NCBI GenBank assembly: GCA_017744315.1
Contig: JAGIBN010000002.1
Span: 124,001-188,000, forward strand
DNA: 64,000 nucleotides
Reading direction: 5' to 3'
Source of the DNA: Porphyrobacter sp.
GTDB lineage: Bacteria; Pseudomonadota; Alphaproteobacteria; Sphingomonadales; Sphingomonadaceae
Numbering within the stretch: position 1 is the stretch's first letter; every line of letters starts with the position of its first letter. Position numbers and translations under genes: made by a program. Below the pieces are notes generated by a model, which had not been told where the DNA came from, ran no database searches, and saw nothing but the letters and a program-made list of their open reading frames with translations. Positions 43,500 through 52,179 of the stretch are shown one piece after another.

Positions 43500-44372
43500 T
43501 TAATAGGATGACCTGTGGACGCGGGTTATCGTGGTCAAATAATAACTCCTTATCGGATTCCCGCCGTTGTCCAGTGCAGGAAGGAATTCATAGTTCTTCG
43601 GCATGACACTGCAGATCTTTTGCGAAAGTTCAGCGTATTCGGCAGCCCCTGTTATTCGACAATCTGCCACATGGCCCATTTCATCGACAAGAAGGCGAAA
43701 CTGCATTCTGTCGGAAGGCCATTGCTCTATGGCCCGCAACTGTGGAGTTTCCAACCAATTCGGCCACGCCTTATCGCCTATCTCTGTGACCGGTCGGCTG
43801 AGATTGCGGTGCGCCTTCGCGTCGAGACCCAATTGTGACAAGAGGTCGTCCAAGCAAGTCTGCATCACCTTCATTGGTTCTCGCAAGGGGCCGGTCCGGA
43901 AGGTGAAATCGCTGTTGAAGACGTTCTCCAGCAGCAGTCCATCTGCAGCTTGCATCTCCTCTGCGAGGGTTGCGGGAGCCAGGTTTCCAAACGTGCTGTC
44001 GGGATTGGATTTGAACTGGGTAGCAGAAAAAAGTACGCCGCGTTCGCCGCCCGGAATTTTGAAGGTTTGATAGAATTCCAGGTCCTGCTTCTCGCCTGGG
44101 AGAAAGGCGTATCTCGCATTTCTGAGCTTCAGTCCGAGCGACTTGCTAACTAGCGTAACTTCGAAATCTCTCTGGGGACCAAACTGCCTGAGTCGAAGAG
44201 TAGCGTCATTCTCGCCATCGCTGAATTTGCGTTCCAGCGAGCAAGCCTCGTCCGAGAAATCGGCGACCCAGGCCCCTCTGGGTATCATTTCATGAGAAGC
44301 GGACGCGGCTACCGCGCCATTAATTGGCGCCAACGCCGCTGACGCGAACGCCGCCAAAATTCTCCAGTACAT
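43500..44372 (-). CDS. Secreted protein with a TonB-C-like C-terminal region
   Basis: The 290-aa product has a signal peptide (MYWRILAAFASAALAPINGAVAA, start 44372). Near its C-terminus it shows MQFRLLVDEMGHVADCRITG followed by a PALDNGGNPIRSYY segment, resembling the TonB C-terminal fold. Neither a proline-rich spacer nor a membrane anchor of true TonB is present, so it is not an energy transducer. The 119-base gap to the downstream-facing lyase gene includes no clear promoter. The function is unknown. Confidence 0.6.
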   Translation of the reverse strand: MYWRILAAFASAALAPINGAVAASASHEMIPRGAWVADFSDEACSLERKFSDGENDATLRLRQFGPQRDFEVTLVSKSLGLKLRNARYAFLPGEKQDLEFYQTFKIPGGERGVLFSATQFKSNPDSTFGNLAPATLAEEMQAADGLLLENVFNSDFTFRTGPLREPMKVMQTCLDDLLSQLGLDAKAHRNLSRPVTEIGDKAWPNWLETPQLRAIEQWPSDRMQFRLLVDEMGHVADCRITGAAEYAELSQKICSVMPKNYEFLPALDNGGNPIRSYYLTTITRVHRSSY

Positions 44373-44491
44373 CGGCAGCCCCCAATTGCCCGACGATTTC
44401 CGCGGGCAAGGATTTGAACCACACGAGATCGGCGGGCGCAATGGGGACGGTTGTCAGGTAAGCGCGTCCAGGTCAGCACTTCGCGAGCGCC

Positions 44492-46303
44492 TCAGAACAT
44501 TGGGCGTCCGCAATTGTACGCCGGAACGGCCCCCTTCCCTGAACCGTAAATGCCATAGTAGCGCAGGTCGTCTTGGGCGAGGAAGTTGAGATATTCTTCG
44601 ATGTTCGGATACCCGTCCCCGTCAGCGTCGGCGTTCGCGTCCCAGACGTTGGGGTTGGTGTTCTTGAACTTCTGCTCCCACTCGTCAGGCATGCCGTCGT
44701 TGTCACGGTCGGGCTTTGCGGCTCCGGTAGACGTCAAGTTCGCCCAACCGCCTGATGTGGCGACGGTCGATGTCCAGTTGCTTTGGAAGAGATAGGGGCT
44801 CTTGTCGCAAGTCCGCAGGTCATCGATGTAGTAGGCGTCGACGTTGTCACGGCATGCCCCGTCACGGCACCTGTCGGCGCCGGCGAAGGCCATGACATCG
44901 AGCATGGCTTGCATCGGCGTCCCGATCATCCAGGACTCTGACTGCAGCGCGCCAACGCCCGGCGCAGTGGCGACAGTCGCGCTCTGGACCACATTCATTC
45001 CGCTTATCGAACAGTTCTGCGCGCCGGCCGCGGTGAGGCCGCACACTGAGGCCGGCGTCGCTGTTGAATGGAACCCGGCGGCGTTCCGGTGTGGGTCGGT
45101 GATGGTCTGACCGAACTGACCCGCCACACGTGTGCGCGGGGTCACATTGTCCTTCATGTATATGTTGAAGCCATACTTGTTGCGCGCGGCAGCAGAGTAG
45201 AGCGCTGCGAGGTAATTTCCGTCCGACGCGTTGTAGCGCGGTCCGCGGAAATAGACATTGCCAATATAGTTGACGAAGGGGCTTCCGAACTGGTTCGAAA
45301 CGAGACCGCCTTCCGCGATGAAGTCGTAGAGAACGTTGTTGAAAATGTCGGCTTGGGCAAAACCGCCGACCTTTTCAGGATAGGTCCCCGGCGCAATGTT
45401 GATGCCTCGCTGCTCGCCATGCTGGCTCAGATTATAGGCAAGCGTGATGTTTCCTGCCGGTTTGAGGAAGAACGTCTTGCAGTGAAGCGCGGACGAATGG
45501 CCCGAGTTGCGGCAGATGTTGGGCCCGATGATCGACCACTGGACGGTACAGTTGAAGCAATCGGCCTCGAGGCTCTCGTCGGTCCCGAACATGGTCGAGA
45601 CGTGGTCGAGGATTTGATAGTTCGTTGCGTTGAGCCGGATGGAGTCGCCGTTGTCTGACTTGCGGGTTGGATGCTCTCCAAGACGGGTCCTGACGTGGCG
45701 CAGGATCATGTTGTCGCCGCCACGCCGCGTATCAATCAGGGAGTCGACCGGGGCGTAGTTTGCTCCAAGCCGGAATTCGATTCCTCCCGGAGAGGTCTGG
45801 CCCGCGATGTAGATCTTTGGTGTCGTAATCTGGGCCTGCTTTTGCAGAATGATCGCTCCGGAGACATCGAAGACGCAGTAACGTGGCCGTCCAGCGGGAA
45901 TCGCATAGGGTGTCGTAACGGCCAGGGCGAGGGCGCACTCGCGATAGGTGATCTTGCCGTCGGCGGGGCTGGCGGTGTCTTCCAGAGAGTTGATCTTGTA
46001 GACGACGGCATTGCTCGCCCGCACACTGGTCGCGCGGCCAAAACCGATGGCCGTGGGAAAGGCGATCGGATGCTTCGCTCGATCGGGTATCCCACCATCG
46101 TCCGGATTTGTGAACGCGCTCACCTTTCCGGTTGCTGGTACGGGAGCGGCTGCGGCGGTGGTGATCGTGGGGGCTGGGGTTGCGGCCGCAGCTTGCGTGG
46201 TCTTGCTCATCCCCGCGCCACCGGAGCTGTAGGATCCGTCGCAGGCGGTGAGTGACAGAAGTGCGCTCGCGGAAGCGAGTAGCCCGATTTGATACCGACC
46301 CAT
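44492..46303 (-). CDS. Lipoprotein pectate-lyase-like beta-helix protein, copy A
   Basis: The 603-aa lipoprotein (lipobox LTAC) has an Ala/Thr-rich linker, then a right-handed beta-helix region with the pectate-lyase-superfamily motifs [27 protein letters not shown] and [21 protein letters not shown]-terminal calcium-repeat module follows ([27 protein letters not shown]). It probably acts on an acidic polysaccharide outside the cell, but substrate and catalytic residues are not established. It is a close paralogue of copy B, 421 bases upstream, and the two also share upstream DNA. The start at 46303 follows the alignment with copy B. Confidence 0.75.
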   Translation of the reverse strand: MGRYQIGLLASASALLSLTACDGSYSSGGAGMSKTTQAAAATPAPTITTAAAAPVPATGKVSAFTNPDDGGIPDRAKHPIAFPTAIGFGRATSVRASNAVVYKINSLEDTASPADGKITYRECALALAVTTPYAIPAGRPRYCVFDVSGAIILQKQAQITTPKIYIAGQTSPGGIEFRLGANYAPVDSLIDTRRGGDNMILRHVRTRLGEHPTRKSDNGDSIRLNATNYQILDHVSTMFGTDESLEADCFNCTVQWSIIGPNICRNSGHSSALHCKTFFLKPAGNITLAYNLSQHGEQRGINIAPGTYPEKVGGFAQADIFNNVLYDFIAEGGLVSNQFGSPFVNYIGNVYFRGPRYNASDGNYLAALYSAAARNKYGFNIYMKDNVTPRTRVAGQFGQTITDPHRNAAGFHSTATPASVCGLTAAGAQNCSISGMNVVQSATVATAPGVGALQSESWMIGTPMQAMLDVMAFAGADRCRDGACRDNVDAYYIDDLRTCDKSPYLFQSNWTSTVATSGGWANLTSTGAAKPDRDNDGMPDEWEQKFKNTNPNVWDANADADGDGYPNIEEYLNFLAQDDLRYYGIYGSGKGAVPAYNCGRPMF

Positions 46304-46461
46304 AATTGAATAAATCCCAACAAAGCCAATGGATAAGACAATGTGAATTGGGATGCGCTGCACTTTTCTTATTGCAGCTGCGCCTGACCCGGCCTTTTAT
46401 TGCCAAAGCAAGCGATATCGGCACAGTATGTTTCGTGAAAAATTAGACGAACCGTGGTCGA
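46304..46461 (-). promoter_or_regulatory. Duplicated upstream region of lyase copy A
   Basis: The sequence upstream of copy A, read on the plus strand, shares blocks with that upstream of copy B at 48609-48770: ATGGATAAGACAA, TGAATTG, TTGCCAAAGCA and TAGACGAACCGTGGT, in the same order and similar spacing. This indicates a tandem duplication that included the promoter and leader. The AT-rich stretch further upstream (46500-46580) has no clear gene. The rest of the 421-base gap carries only the terminator of copy B. Confidence 0.6.
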
Positions 46462-46664
46462 ATTTGGCTGGAATGAGAAACTGTCAGACGTGAAAAGTTA
46501 GTCTCCGGTTGAATTTTCCAACCAAACTAACTCTCTTTCGCCATGAAATCTATTTGTTTTATATTATGTTTTCCCATTTATGCCACAATTCGGCCCCGGA
46601 AAAGACGCGTCGCCGCAGCGCCATCCGGGGTAACGACCAATTTGGCGGGATTCGGTAAATAGAA

Positions 46665-46718
46665 GGCCACCCGAAGCGATTCATTCCCACCCGATGGGCG
46701 CTCTCGCTTCAGGTGGCC
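46665..46718 (-). terminator. Long inverted repeat after lyase copy B
   Basis: GGCCACCCGAAGCGA (46665-46679) pairs with TCGCTTCAGGTGGCC (46704-46718) with one mismatch, over a 24-base loop, seven bases after the copy B stop. On the minus strand the stem is followed by TTCTATTTA. It probably terminates copy B transcription, so copy A would rely on its own promoter. Confidence 0.7.
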
Positions 46719-46724
46719 GCAGGA

Positions 46725-48608
46725 TCAGAACATCGGACGACCGCAGTTGTACGCTGGCAGCGCTCCCGCTCCAGAACCGTAAATCCCTCGATAACGCAGG
46801 TCGTCCTGTGCCAGAAAGTTGAGGTATTCCTCGATATTCGGGTAGCCATCCCCATCCGCGTCGGCGTTGGCATCCCAAACGTCTGGGTTGGTATTCTTGA
46901 ACTTCTGCTCCCACTCGTCCGGCATGCCGTCGTTGTCGCGATCGGGCTTTGCTCCCCCCGTAGAGGTCAGGTTTGCCCACCCACCGGAGGTCGCGACGCT
47001 CGAAGTCCAATCGTTTTGCATGAGGTAGGGGCTGGCGTCGCAGGTCCTAACGTCGTCGAGGTAGAGGCTGTCGACATTATCGCGGCAGGAACCGTCGCGG
47101 CACCTTTCCGCGCCCGCATAGGCCAGAACGTCACGCATGGCCTGCATGGGCGTCCCGATCATCCAGGATTCGTATTGCAGCCCATTGACGTTCGGAGCCG
47201 TAGTGTAGGCGGCATTTTGCACGACGCTCAGTCCACTGAGAGCGCAGTTCTTTACCCCTGTTGCAGTGACTCCGCAGACGTCAGCGGGATTTGCGGACGA
47301 ATGGAAGCCAGCTCCATTCTGGTATGGGTCGGTAACGGTCTGGCCGAACTGGCCTGCCACGCGGGTGCGGGGTGTGACGTTGTCCTTCATGTAGACGCTG
47401 TAGCCGAAATCGTACTGCGCGCCGTCGGTGTAGAATGCGGCGAGGTAGTTTCCGTCCGAGGCATTGTATCGGGGGCCACGCAAATACACGTTGCCCATGT
47501 AGTTGACGTACGGACTGCCGAACTGGTTCGACAGCAATCCTCCCTCGGCCACGAAGTGATAGATGACGTTGTTGAAGATGTCGGCCTGAGCATAGCTTCC
47601 GGCGCCTTGGGGATAGGTCCCTGGGGCAATGTTAATGCCGCGCTGCTCCCCGTGCTGACTGAGGTTGTATGCAAGAGTTACATTGCCTGCCGGCTTGAGG
47701 AAGAACGTCTTGCAATGGAGTGCGGCCGTGTGCCCTGAGTTGCGGCAGATATTGGGTCCAATGATCGACCACTGGATCGTGCAGTTGAAACAGTCTGCTT
47801 CGAGACTCTCGTCAGTTCCGTACATGGTCGAGACGTGGTCGAGCATCTGATAGCTCGTGGCATTCAGGCGGATAGGATCACCGTTGTCAGAGGTTCGGGT
47901 CGGGTGTTCTCCCAAGCGGGCCCTGACATGGCGCAGGATCATGTTGTCGCCGCCCCGCCTCGTATCGATGAGGGAGTCGACCGGATCGTAGTTCGCACCA
48001 AGCCTGAACTCGATTCCGCCCGGTGATGTCTGACCCGCGATGTAGATCTTCGGTGTCGTGATCTGGGCGGGCGACTGCATGATGATCGCGCCTGACACGT
48101 CGAATACGCAGTAACGGGGCCGACCGGCAGGGATCGCGTAAGGCGAGGTAACGGCCAAGGCGAGAGCGCATTCGCGATAGGTGATCTTGCCGTCGCCTGG
48201 GCTCGCTGAATCCTCCAGCGAGTTGATTTTGTAGACCACCGCATCAGGGCTTCGGACGCTCGTGGTTCTACCGAAACCGATCGCTGTCGGGAACGCAATT
48301 GGATGCTTTGCCCGGTCGGGAATGCCGCCGTCATCCGGATCCGTAAACGCGCTTACATTTCCAGCGCTCGGAGTGGGCGTCGGGGTCGAAGTCGGCGTCG
48401 GAGTGGGGGCCGGAGTGGGCGTAGGTGCCGGCGAAGGGGACGGAGTAGGCACGGGCGTGGGTGAGGGTGTCGGCGAGGGGGCTGACGTGGGGGTCGGCGT
48501 CGGGGTTGGCGTGCTGCCTCCCCCGGAGCTCGAGTCACCCTCGCAGGCGGACAGAGACAAGAGAACGATACTCGCGGACGCAAAAAGCTTGACCCCGTAT
48601 CTATGCAT
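46725..48608 (-). CDS. Lipoprotein pectate-lyase-like beta-helix protein, copy B
   Basis: The 627-aa lipoprotein (start 48608, lipobox LSAC) has the same domain order as copy A and long identical runs in the beta-helix and C-terminal calcium module. The linker differs: it is a Pro/Thr/Ser-rich stretch instead of the Ala-rich one of copy A. In-frame upstream codons are rejected because they cross the duplicated promoter region. It is probably exported, lipid-anchored and calcium-binding, and acts on a polysaccharide. Substrate and activity are unproven. Confidence 0.75.
   Translation of the reverse strand: MHRYGVKLFASASIVLLSLSACEGDSSSGGGSTPTPTPTPTSAPSPTPSPTPVPTPSPSPAPTPTPAPTPTPTSTPTPTPSAGNVSAFTDPDDGGIPDRAKHPIAFPTAIGFGRTTSVRSPDAVVYKINSLEDSASPGDGKITYRECALALAVTSPYAIPAGRPRYCVFDVSGAIIMQSPAQITTPKIYIAGQTSPGGIEFRLGANYDPVDSLIDTRRGGDNMILRHVRARLGEHPTRTSDNGDPIRLNATSYQMLDHVSTMYGTDESLEADCFNCTIQWSIIGPNICRNSGHTAALHCKTFFLKPAGNVTLAYNLSQHGEQRGINIAPGTYPQGAGSYAQADIFNNVIYHFVAEGGLLSNQFGSPYVNYMGNVYLRGPRYNASDGNYLAAFYTDGAQYDFGYSVYMKDNVTPRTRVAGQFGQTVTDPYQNGAGFHSSANPADVCGVTATGVKNCALSGLSVVQNAAYTTAPNVNGLQYESWMIGTPMQAMRDVLAYAGAERCRDGSCRDNVDSLYLDDVRTCDASPYLMQNDWTSSVATSGGWANLTSTGGAKPDRDNDGMPDEWEQKFKNTNPDVWDANADADGDGYPNIEEYLNFLAQDDLRYRGIYGSGAGALPAYNCGRPMF
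48368..48513. repeat. Low-complexity Pro/Thr-Pro repeat in the lyase B linker
   Basis: On the plus strand the run reads as GGCGTCGG/GGCGTAGG-type repeats. On the minus strand it encodes a [10 protein letters not shown]-like stretch of about 48 residues inside copy B, between the lipobox and the beta-helix. Such linkers hold a catalytic domain away from the membrane. Repeats of this kind are prone to length variation. Confidence 0.8.
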
Positions 48609-48770
48609 ACGCGAACAAATCCCCAATAAAAACTGATGGATAAGACAAAATGAATTGAGAAGCGTTGCAATGACCCTATTGCAACTACAACCAGTCCGGC
48701 CGCTTCTTTGCCAAAGCAGATGATGTTGGCACAATATGATCGGTGAGAAAGTAGACGAACCGTGGTTCGT
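48609..48770 (-). promoter_or_regulatory. Duplicated upstream region of lyase copy B
   Basis: This is homologous to 46304-46461 upstream of copy A. Shared blocks include ATGGATAAGACAAAA, TTGCCAAAGCA and TAGACGAACCGTGGT. The conservation across two copies marks likely regulatory elements, which may include the promoter and an activator site. The remaining 153 bases to the PIG-L stop are AT-rich (around 48795-48865) and hold no gene I can see. Confidence 0.6.
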
Positions 48771-48923
48771 TTTCGCCAGTCGGAAGAATTATCAACTGCC
48801 GAAATTTGCTGTTTTTGAACGGCAAGTAATAATAGTGATTATTTTCAACCTATTATTTGGTTGGTTCGGCAGGGCGCGATGAACTGGTTCGAGGGCAAGT
48901 GCTCCCCAGTTTCGCGACTGGCT

Positions 48924-49616
48924 TCAGCCCTTCCGGGCTATTTCTCTGATAAGCATGAACGCCTCTGCCGCGCGGACATGGACGGTGGCTCCGCGAAATT
49001 GCGCTAGAGCATTGATGGCTTCGATAGACCTTTCCTCTGGAAAGGAACGAACCTGGCTCTCGAACGCGGCAAAAGCATCGAGTTTCGCGTCCAGAGTATC
49101 TGTGATGTCGAAAAACACGTTCGGTACGAAGGCGGGGGTGGTCGGAGGGGCGTACCAGTTCGTTTCGGACAAGGTCTCGTAACAGAAAATTCGTGAGGGA
49201 GCTTTGTCGTGTCGTGGCCGGGCGGCGACCATGGATGCCAGGAAGATCAGTTGGTGATCTCCGTGAATGTCCCCGATAAAGGGAAGAAAGAGGGTGTCCG
49301 GTTCGACTTCGTCGACCAACCGGCCGATCTTGGCGTTGAGTTCGGAAGCGGGCACCTGATCGAGCGCCGCCGCAGGCAGGTCCAATACGTGCGTCCTGGT
49401 GACGCGCACGATTTCGTGGGCCCTTTTCATTTCGCGCCGGACCTGCTCGACACTCTCCTCCGAAAAGGCTGGTGGGCACCCCTGGGTCGCAATCGCGACA
49501 TGGACCTCATGCCCCTCGGCGGCGAGGCGGGCAATGGTCCCGCCACAGCCAAGAATCTCATCATCGGGATGGGGCGCGATCACCAGCACGCGTCCAAGGT
49601 GTTTCAGTTGGCTCAT
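48924..49616 (-). CDS. PIG-L/LmbE-family N-deacetylase
   Basis: The 230-aa protein has the zinc-site motif APHPDDE at residues 14-20 (PHPDDE 15-20) and the second histidine site GDIHGDH. PIG-L enzymes remove N-acetyl groups from sugars such as GlcNAc linked to nucleotides, lipids or inositol. It is cytosolic. It directly follows the formyltransferase-like gene (three bases apart), suggesting deacetylation paired with re-acylation of the exposed amine. Confidence 0.88.
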   Translation of the reverse strand: MSQLKHLGRVLVIAPHPDDEILGCGGTIARLAAEGHEVHVAIATQGCPPAFSEESVEQVRREMKRAHEIVRVTRTHVLDLPAAALDQVPASELNAKIGRLVDEVEPDTLFLPFIGDIHGDHQLIFLASMVAARPRHDKAPSRIFCYETLSETNWYAPPTTPAFVPNVFFDITDTLDAKLDAFAAFESQVRSFPEERSIEAINALAQFRGATVHVRAAEAFMLIREIARKG

Positions 49617-49619
49617 TGA

Positions 49620-50525
49620 TCAGCGGCCCAATATCGCGTGGATGCGCGGTCGCGATTGACCTTCAAGCTTCCAGTCATCGACCATCAGTAATCCATCCCC
49701 GGTTTGAACCACAAATGCATCGTCTTCAGACAGCACAATCTGGCCTACGAGGGCATGGTAACGTCCATCGTCCAAAACGAGACTAGATTTCCTTAGGGTG
49801 AGCTTCTCCCCGTCGAGAAAGGTGAAGGCTCCGGGGTATGGGTCTCCTACGGCCCGTACGAGGCGATCGATCTCGTGGGCACTGGCGCTCCAATCGACGA
49901 GTCCATCCGACGGCGTGCGCTTTGTCGCATAGGTCGCATAACGTTCGTCCTGCTGGGTCCTTGGCTGCTCGCCATCAGCCAGCTGCCGAAGCACGCGCGC
50001 CAGCATGGTATCGAGCGCACGCATGTGTTTATCGTAGAGGCTTGCTGCAGTCTCGTCCCGGGCAACGTGAAAGAACTCTTGCGCGATGAGGTCCCCGTCA
50101 TCTGTGCCCGCACCAAGCCAGAAGAGGCTGCCTGCGGTGATCTTCTCGTCCAGGAGGATCGTCCAGGGAATTACAGCTCTCCCTCTCAAACGTGGAAGGG
50201 CTGCGGGATGGTATCCCACGATCCGGCCCGAGTTCAGGGCCAGAAATTCTGGTCCGCAAAGCTGCGACCAGCCGACTACGAATATGTAATCTGGCTCCGC
50301 GCTATGCACCACGGCCAAAGTATGTTCGTCGTTGGTATGGGCGGTGAAGTGCAGATTGGCGCCAGCCTTTGCGGCAAGGTCCGTCAGATCGACGATGTCC
50401 GAATGGCGGCCGCGCAATTCCGGTGGCACCGTAACCACCAGAGCCACTTCCCACGCAGGATCTGCGATCAAGGCGTTGATCAAGACTTCGGTGCTGCCCA
50501 CCGCACCAACCACAACGGCCCGCAC
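49620..50525 (-). CDS. Formyltransferase-like protein of a glycan cluster
   Basis: The 301-aa protein has a formyltransferase N-terminal fold and a second C-terminal domain (IDRLVRAVGDPYPGAFTFLDGEKLTL), like Fmt/ArnA-type enzymes that use formyl-tetrahydrofolate. The active-site strand reads GYHPAALPRLRG. Its His106 and the later Asp142 (TDDGDLIAQ) match the family, but the usual catalytic Asn two residues before His is Gly104. This could mean changed chemistry or another acyl donor. The gene lies between a GT4 transferase and the PIG-L gene, which suggests N-formylation of a sugar amine. Confidence 0.8.
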   Translation of the reverse strand: MRAVVVGAVGSTEVLINALIADPAWEVALVVTVPPELRGRHSDIVDLTDLAAKAGANLHFTAHTNDEHTLAVVHSAEPDYIFVVGWSQLCGPEFLALNSGRIVGYHPAALPRLRGRAVIPWTILLDEKITAGSLFWLGAGTDDGDLIAQEFFHVARDETAASLYDKHMRALDTMLARVLRQLADGEQPRTQQDERYATYATKRTPSDGLVDWSASAHEIDRLVRAVGDPYPGAFTFLDGEKLTLRKSSLVLDDGRYHALVGQIVLSEDDAFVVQTGDGLLMVDDWKLEGQSRPRIHAILGR

Positions 50526-50569
50526 GTCAGGCTACCCTTGCCGGAAACGTAGGATCAGATGGCACGCAG

Positions 50570-51808
50570 TCAGCTTGCTGCACGAACGGGTCTGTCGAGC
50601 TTGCCGGCTTGCGATGTGGCCGTGCCGACGTTGCCGAGTGAGCGCTTCACGATCGTCGGTCTGCCTGTCCCTTCGTAGCCAAATGGCGCTTCGAGATCCA
50701 TTTCGCTGAGCAAGAGTCGATTGACCTTCCTGACGTCGTAGACCTCTTCAGCGAGTTCCCGAGAGCGCTGGCCCATCTCCTCGATCAAGGCTGGCTCCTT
50801 CACGAAGCGGGTCATGGCCTGGGCGAGGGCATCGGCATCGCGAGGAGGAACTAGGTATCCGTTACCTCCCTCTTCGATCGGATCACGGCATCCTGGCATA
50901 TCCGTGGTGATAACCGGCCGTCCCATCGCCATGGCTTCAAGAATGGTACGGGGCAGTCCCTCTCGATAGTACGACGGGAGGACAAAGACCGAAGCGCTCG
51001 ACAGGTAGGGTCGGATATCCTTGGTGCCCGGAATGAAGCGGACCGGATAACGCTGAGCCAGCTTCTCGCATTCCGCCACCGTAAGCCCGGTGGGATTCTC
51101 GGTGTCGAAGTGCCCCAAGATGCTGAAGGTGCAGTTAGGGTGCTGGACGCTCACCCGTTGTGCGGCCTCGGCGAATTCCTGGATGCCCTTGTCGCGCATC
51201 AGTCTGGCGATCAGCAGGAAGGATATGTGGGCCTGGCGGGGAGGAGCGAATGCAAAATGCTCCACGTCGATCCCCGATCCCGGAACCTGGATCACGTTCT
51301 GGGTGGGTGAGATGATGCCAAGCCGAAGCATGTCGCCGCGATCGTCGGCGTTGAATACGAAGATCGCTCGCGCACACCGGACCGCTTCTCGATAGAGCCT
51401 GGCGACGAAGAGCCTGAAGACCGTGTCGATTTGCCCTGACGAGCCGAATACATGGCCAAGTCCCGACATGAGGGCATAGAAGCGCGGTATGCACAGTATG
51501 CGCGCGGCCAGTCCGCCGTAGACAATTGGCTTTTGGGTGTACGCCAGGACGAGGTCCGGCTTCTCGCGGATCATCAGCCAGAGATAGTTCAGTAGCAACC
51601 AGAGGTCGCTGAACGGGTTCTTCCCGGCTCTCTGCATCGGAACAACGCGGAAATCGATTCCCTCGGCCGCAAGCTTCTCCCTGACCTCCGGATTGTCGTC
51701 CGGGGCCACGGCAATGACCTTGTGTCCGTTGCGGCGCATGTCCGCGAGGAGGGCCCCGCGGAAATTCGTCAACGAATAAGCCAGGCTCGATAAGATCAAT
51801 ATTTTCAC
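50570..51808 (-). CDS. GT4-family glycosyltransferase (PglA-like)
   Basis: The 412-aa protein has a GT-B fold with an N-terminal acceptor domain (LLADMRRNGHKVIAVAPDD) and a C-terminal donor domain with the EX7E-type site REGLPRTILEAMAMGRPVITT. The KPIVYGGLAARILCIP segment is typical of PglA-like transferases that extend polyprenyl-diphosphate-linked N-acetylated sugars. It probably adds an internal sugar to the repeat unit in the cytosol. The end of this gene and the formyltransferase-like gene are 44 bases apart. It is divergent from the CapD-type gene. Confidence 0.88.
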   Translation of the reverse strand: MKILILSSLAYSLTNFRGALLADMRRNGHKVIAVAPDDNPEVREKLAAEGIDFRVVPMQRAGKNPFSDLWLLLNYLWLMIREKPDLVLAYTQKPIVYGGLAARILCIPRFYALMSGLGHVFGSSGQIDTVFRLFVARLYREAVRCARAIFVFNADDRGDMLRLGIISPTQNVIQVPGSGIDVEHFAFAPPRQAHISFLLIARLMRDKGIQEFAEAAQRVSVQHPNCTFSILGHFDTENPTGLTVAECEKLAQRYPVRFIPGTKDIRPYLSSASVFVLPSYYREGLPRTILEAMAMGRPVITTDMPGCRDPIEEGGNGYLVPPRDADALAQAMTRFVKEPALIEEMGQRSRELAEEVYDVRKVNRLLLSEMDLEAPFGYEGTGRPTIVKRSLGNVGTATSQAGKLDRPVRAAS

Positions 51809-52179
51809 GAGGTTTTACCGTGCTCTACTCGGGCTACGGGCAATCTCACCGGCTGTCCGGCGCCCCCGTTCACCCTGACCAAGTGGACGGCACATAGTTG
51901 GCTCACCGACGCCGATCGGCAACCCGGTCATCGGTTTGATAACCCTTCGGATAGGACGATCGAGCCAAAAGGGTGCTCTGCAGGGTGCTCACTAGCGAAG
52001 AGAGCTAAGGGAGCAGACCAGACATCCCAAAGGCTATGCGGTTGCCATTATGGCTGATGGCTAATTGCACCTGTGTTTGTTGGCGACCGATAGATTATCG
52101 CTGCTTCGTTCTAAGTTCCGAATTGTTCTGTTCTTCTGGCGATCGATTGATCGGGGGCGAGAGGAAGGGCGCACCACCC
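51809..52179. other. Divergent intergenic region of the polysaccharide locus (371 bases)
   Basis: This gap separates the minus-strand GT4/formyltransferase/PIG-L run from the plus-strand dehydratase operon, so it should hold both promoters. I see no JUMPstart-like sequence, tRNA or hairpin with a T-run. An in-frame ATG at 52036 lies inside but lacks a good ribosome site. Confidence 0.5.

Noticed and set aside
48368-48513. CRISPR-like regular repeat
   Set aside because: The repeat units are coding, short and contiguous in frame with lyase B, with no spacers or cas genes nearby.
52036-52179. ATG 48 codons upstream of the CapD-type gene
   Set aside because: The added residues are Cys- and Trp-rich and unlike the family, while the start at 52180 has a purine-rich ribosome site and fits the known N-terminus.
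51809-52179. JUMPstart element at the polysaccharide operon
   Set aside because: I searched by eye for CAGCGGTAGC-type sequence and found none.
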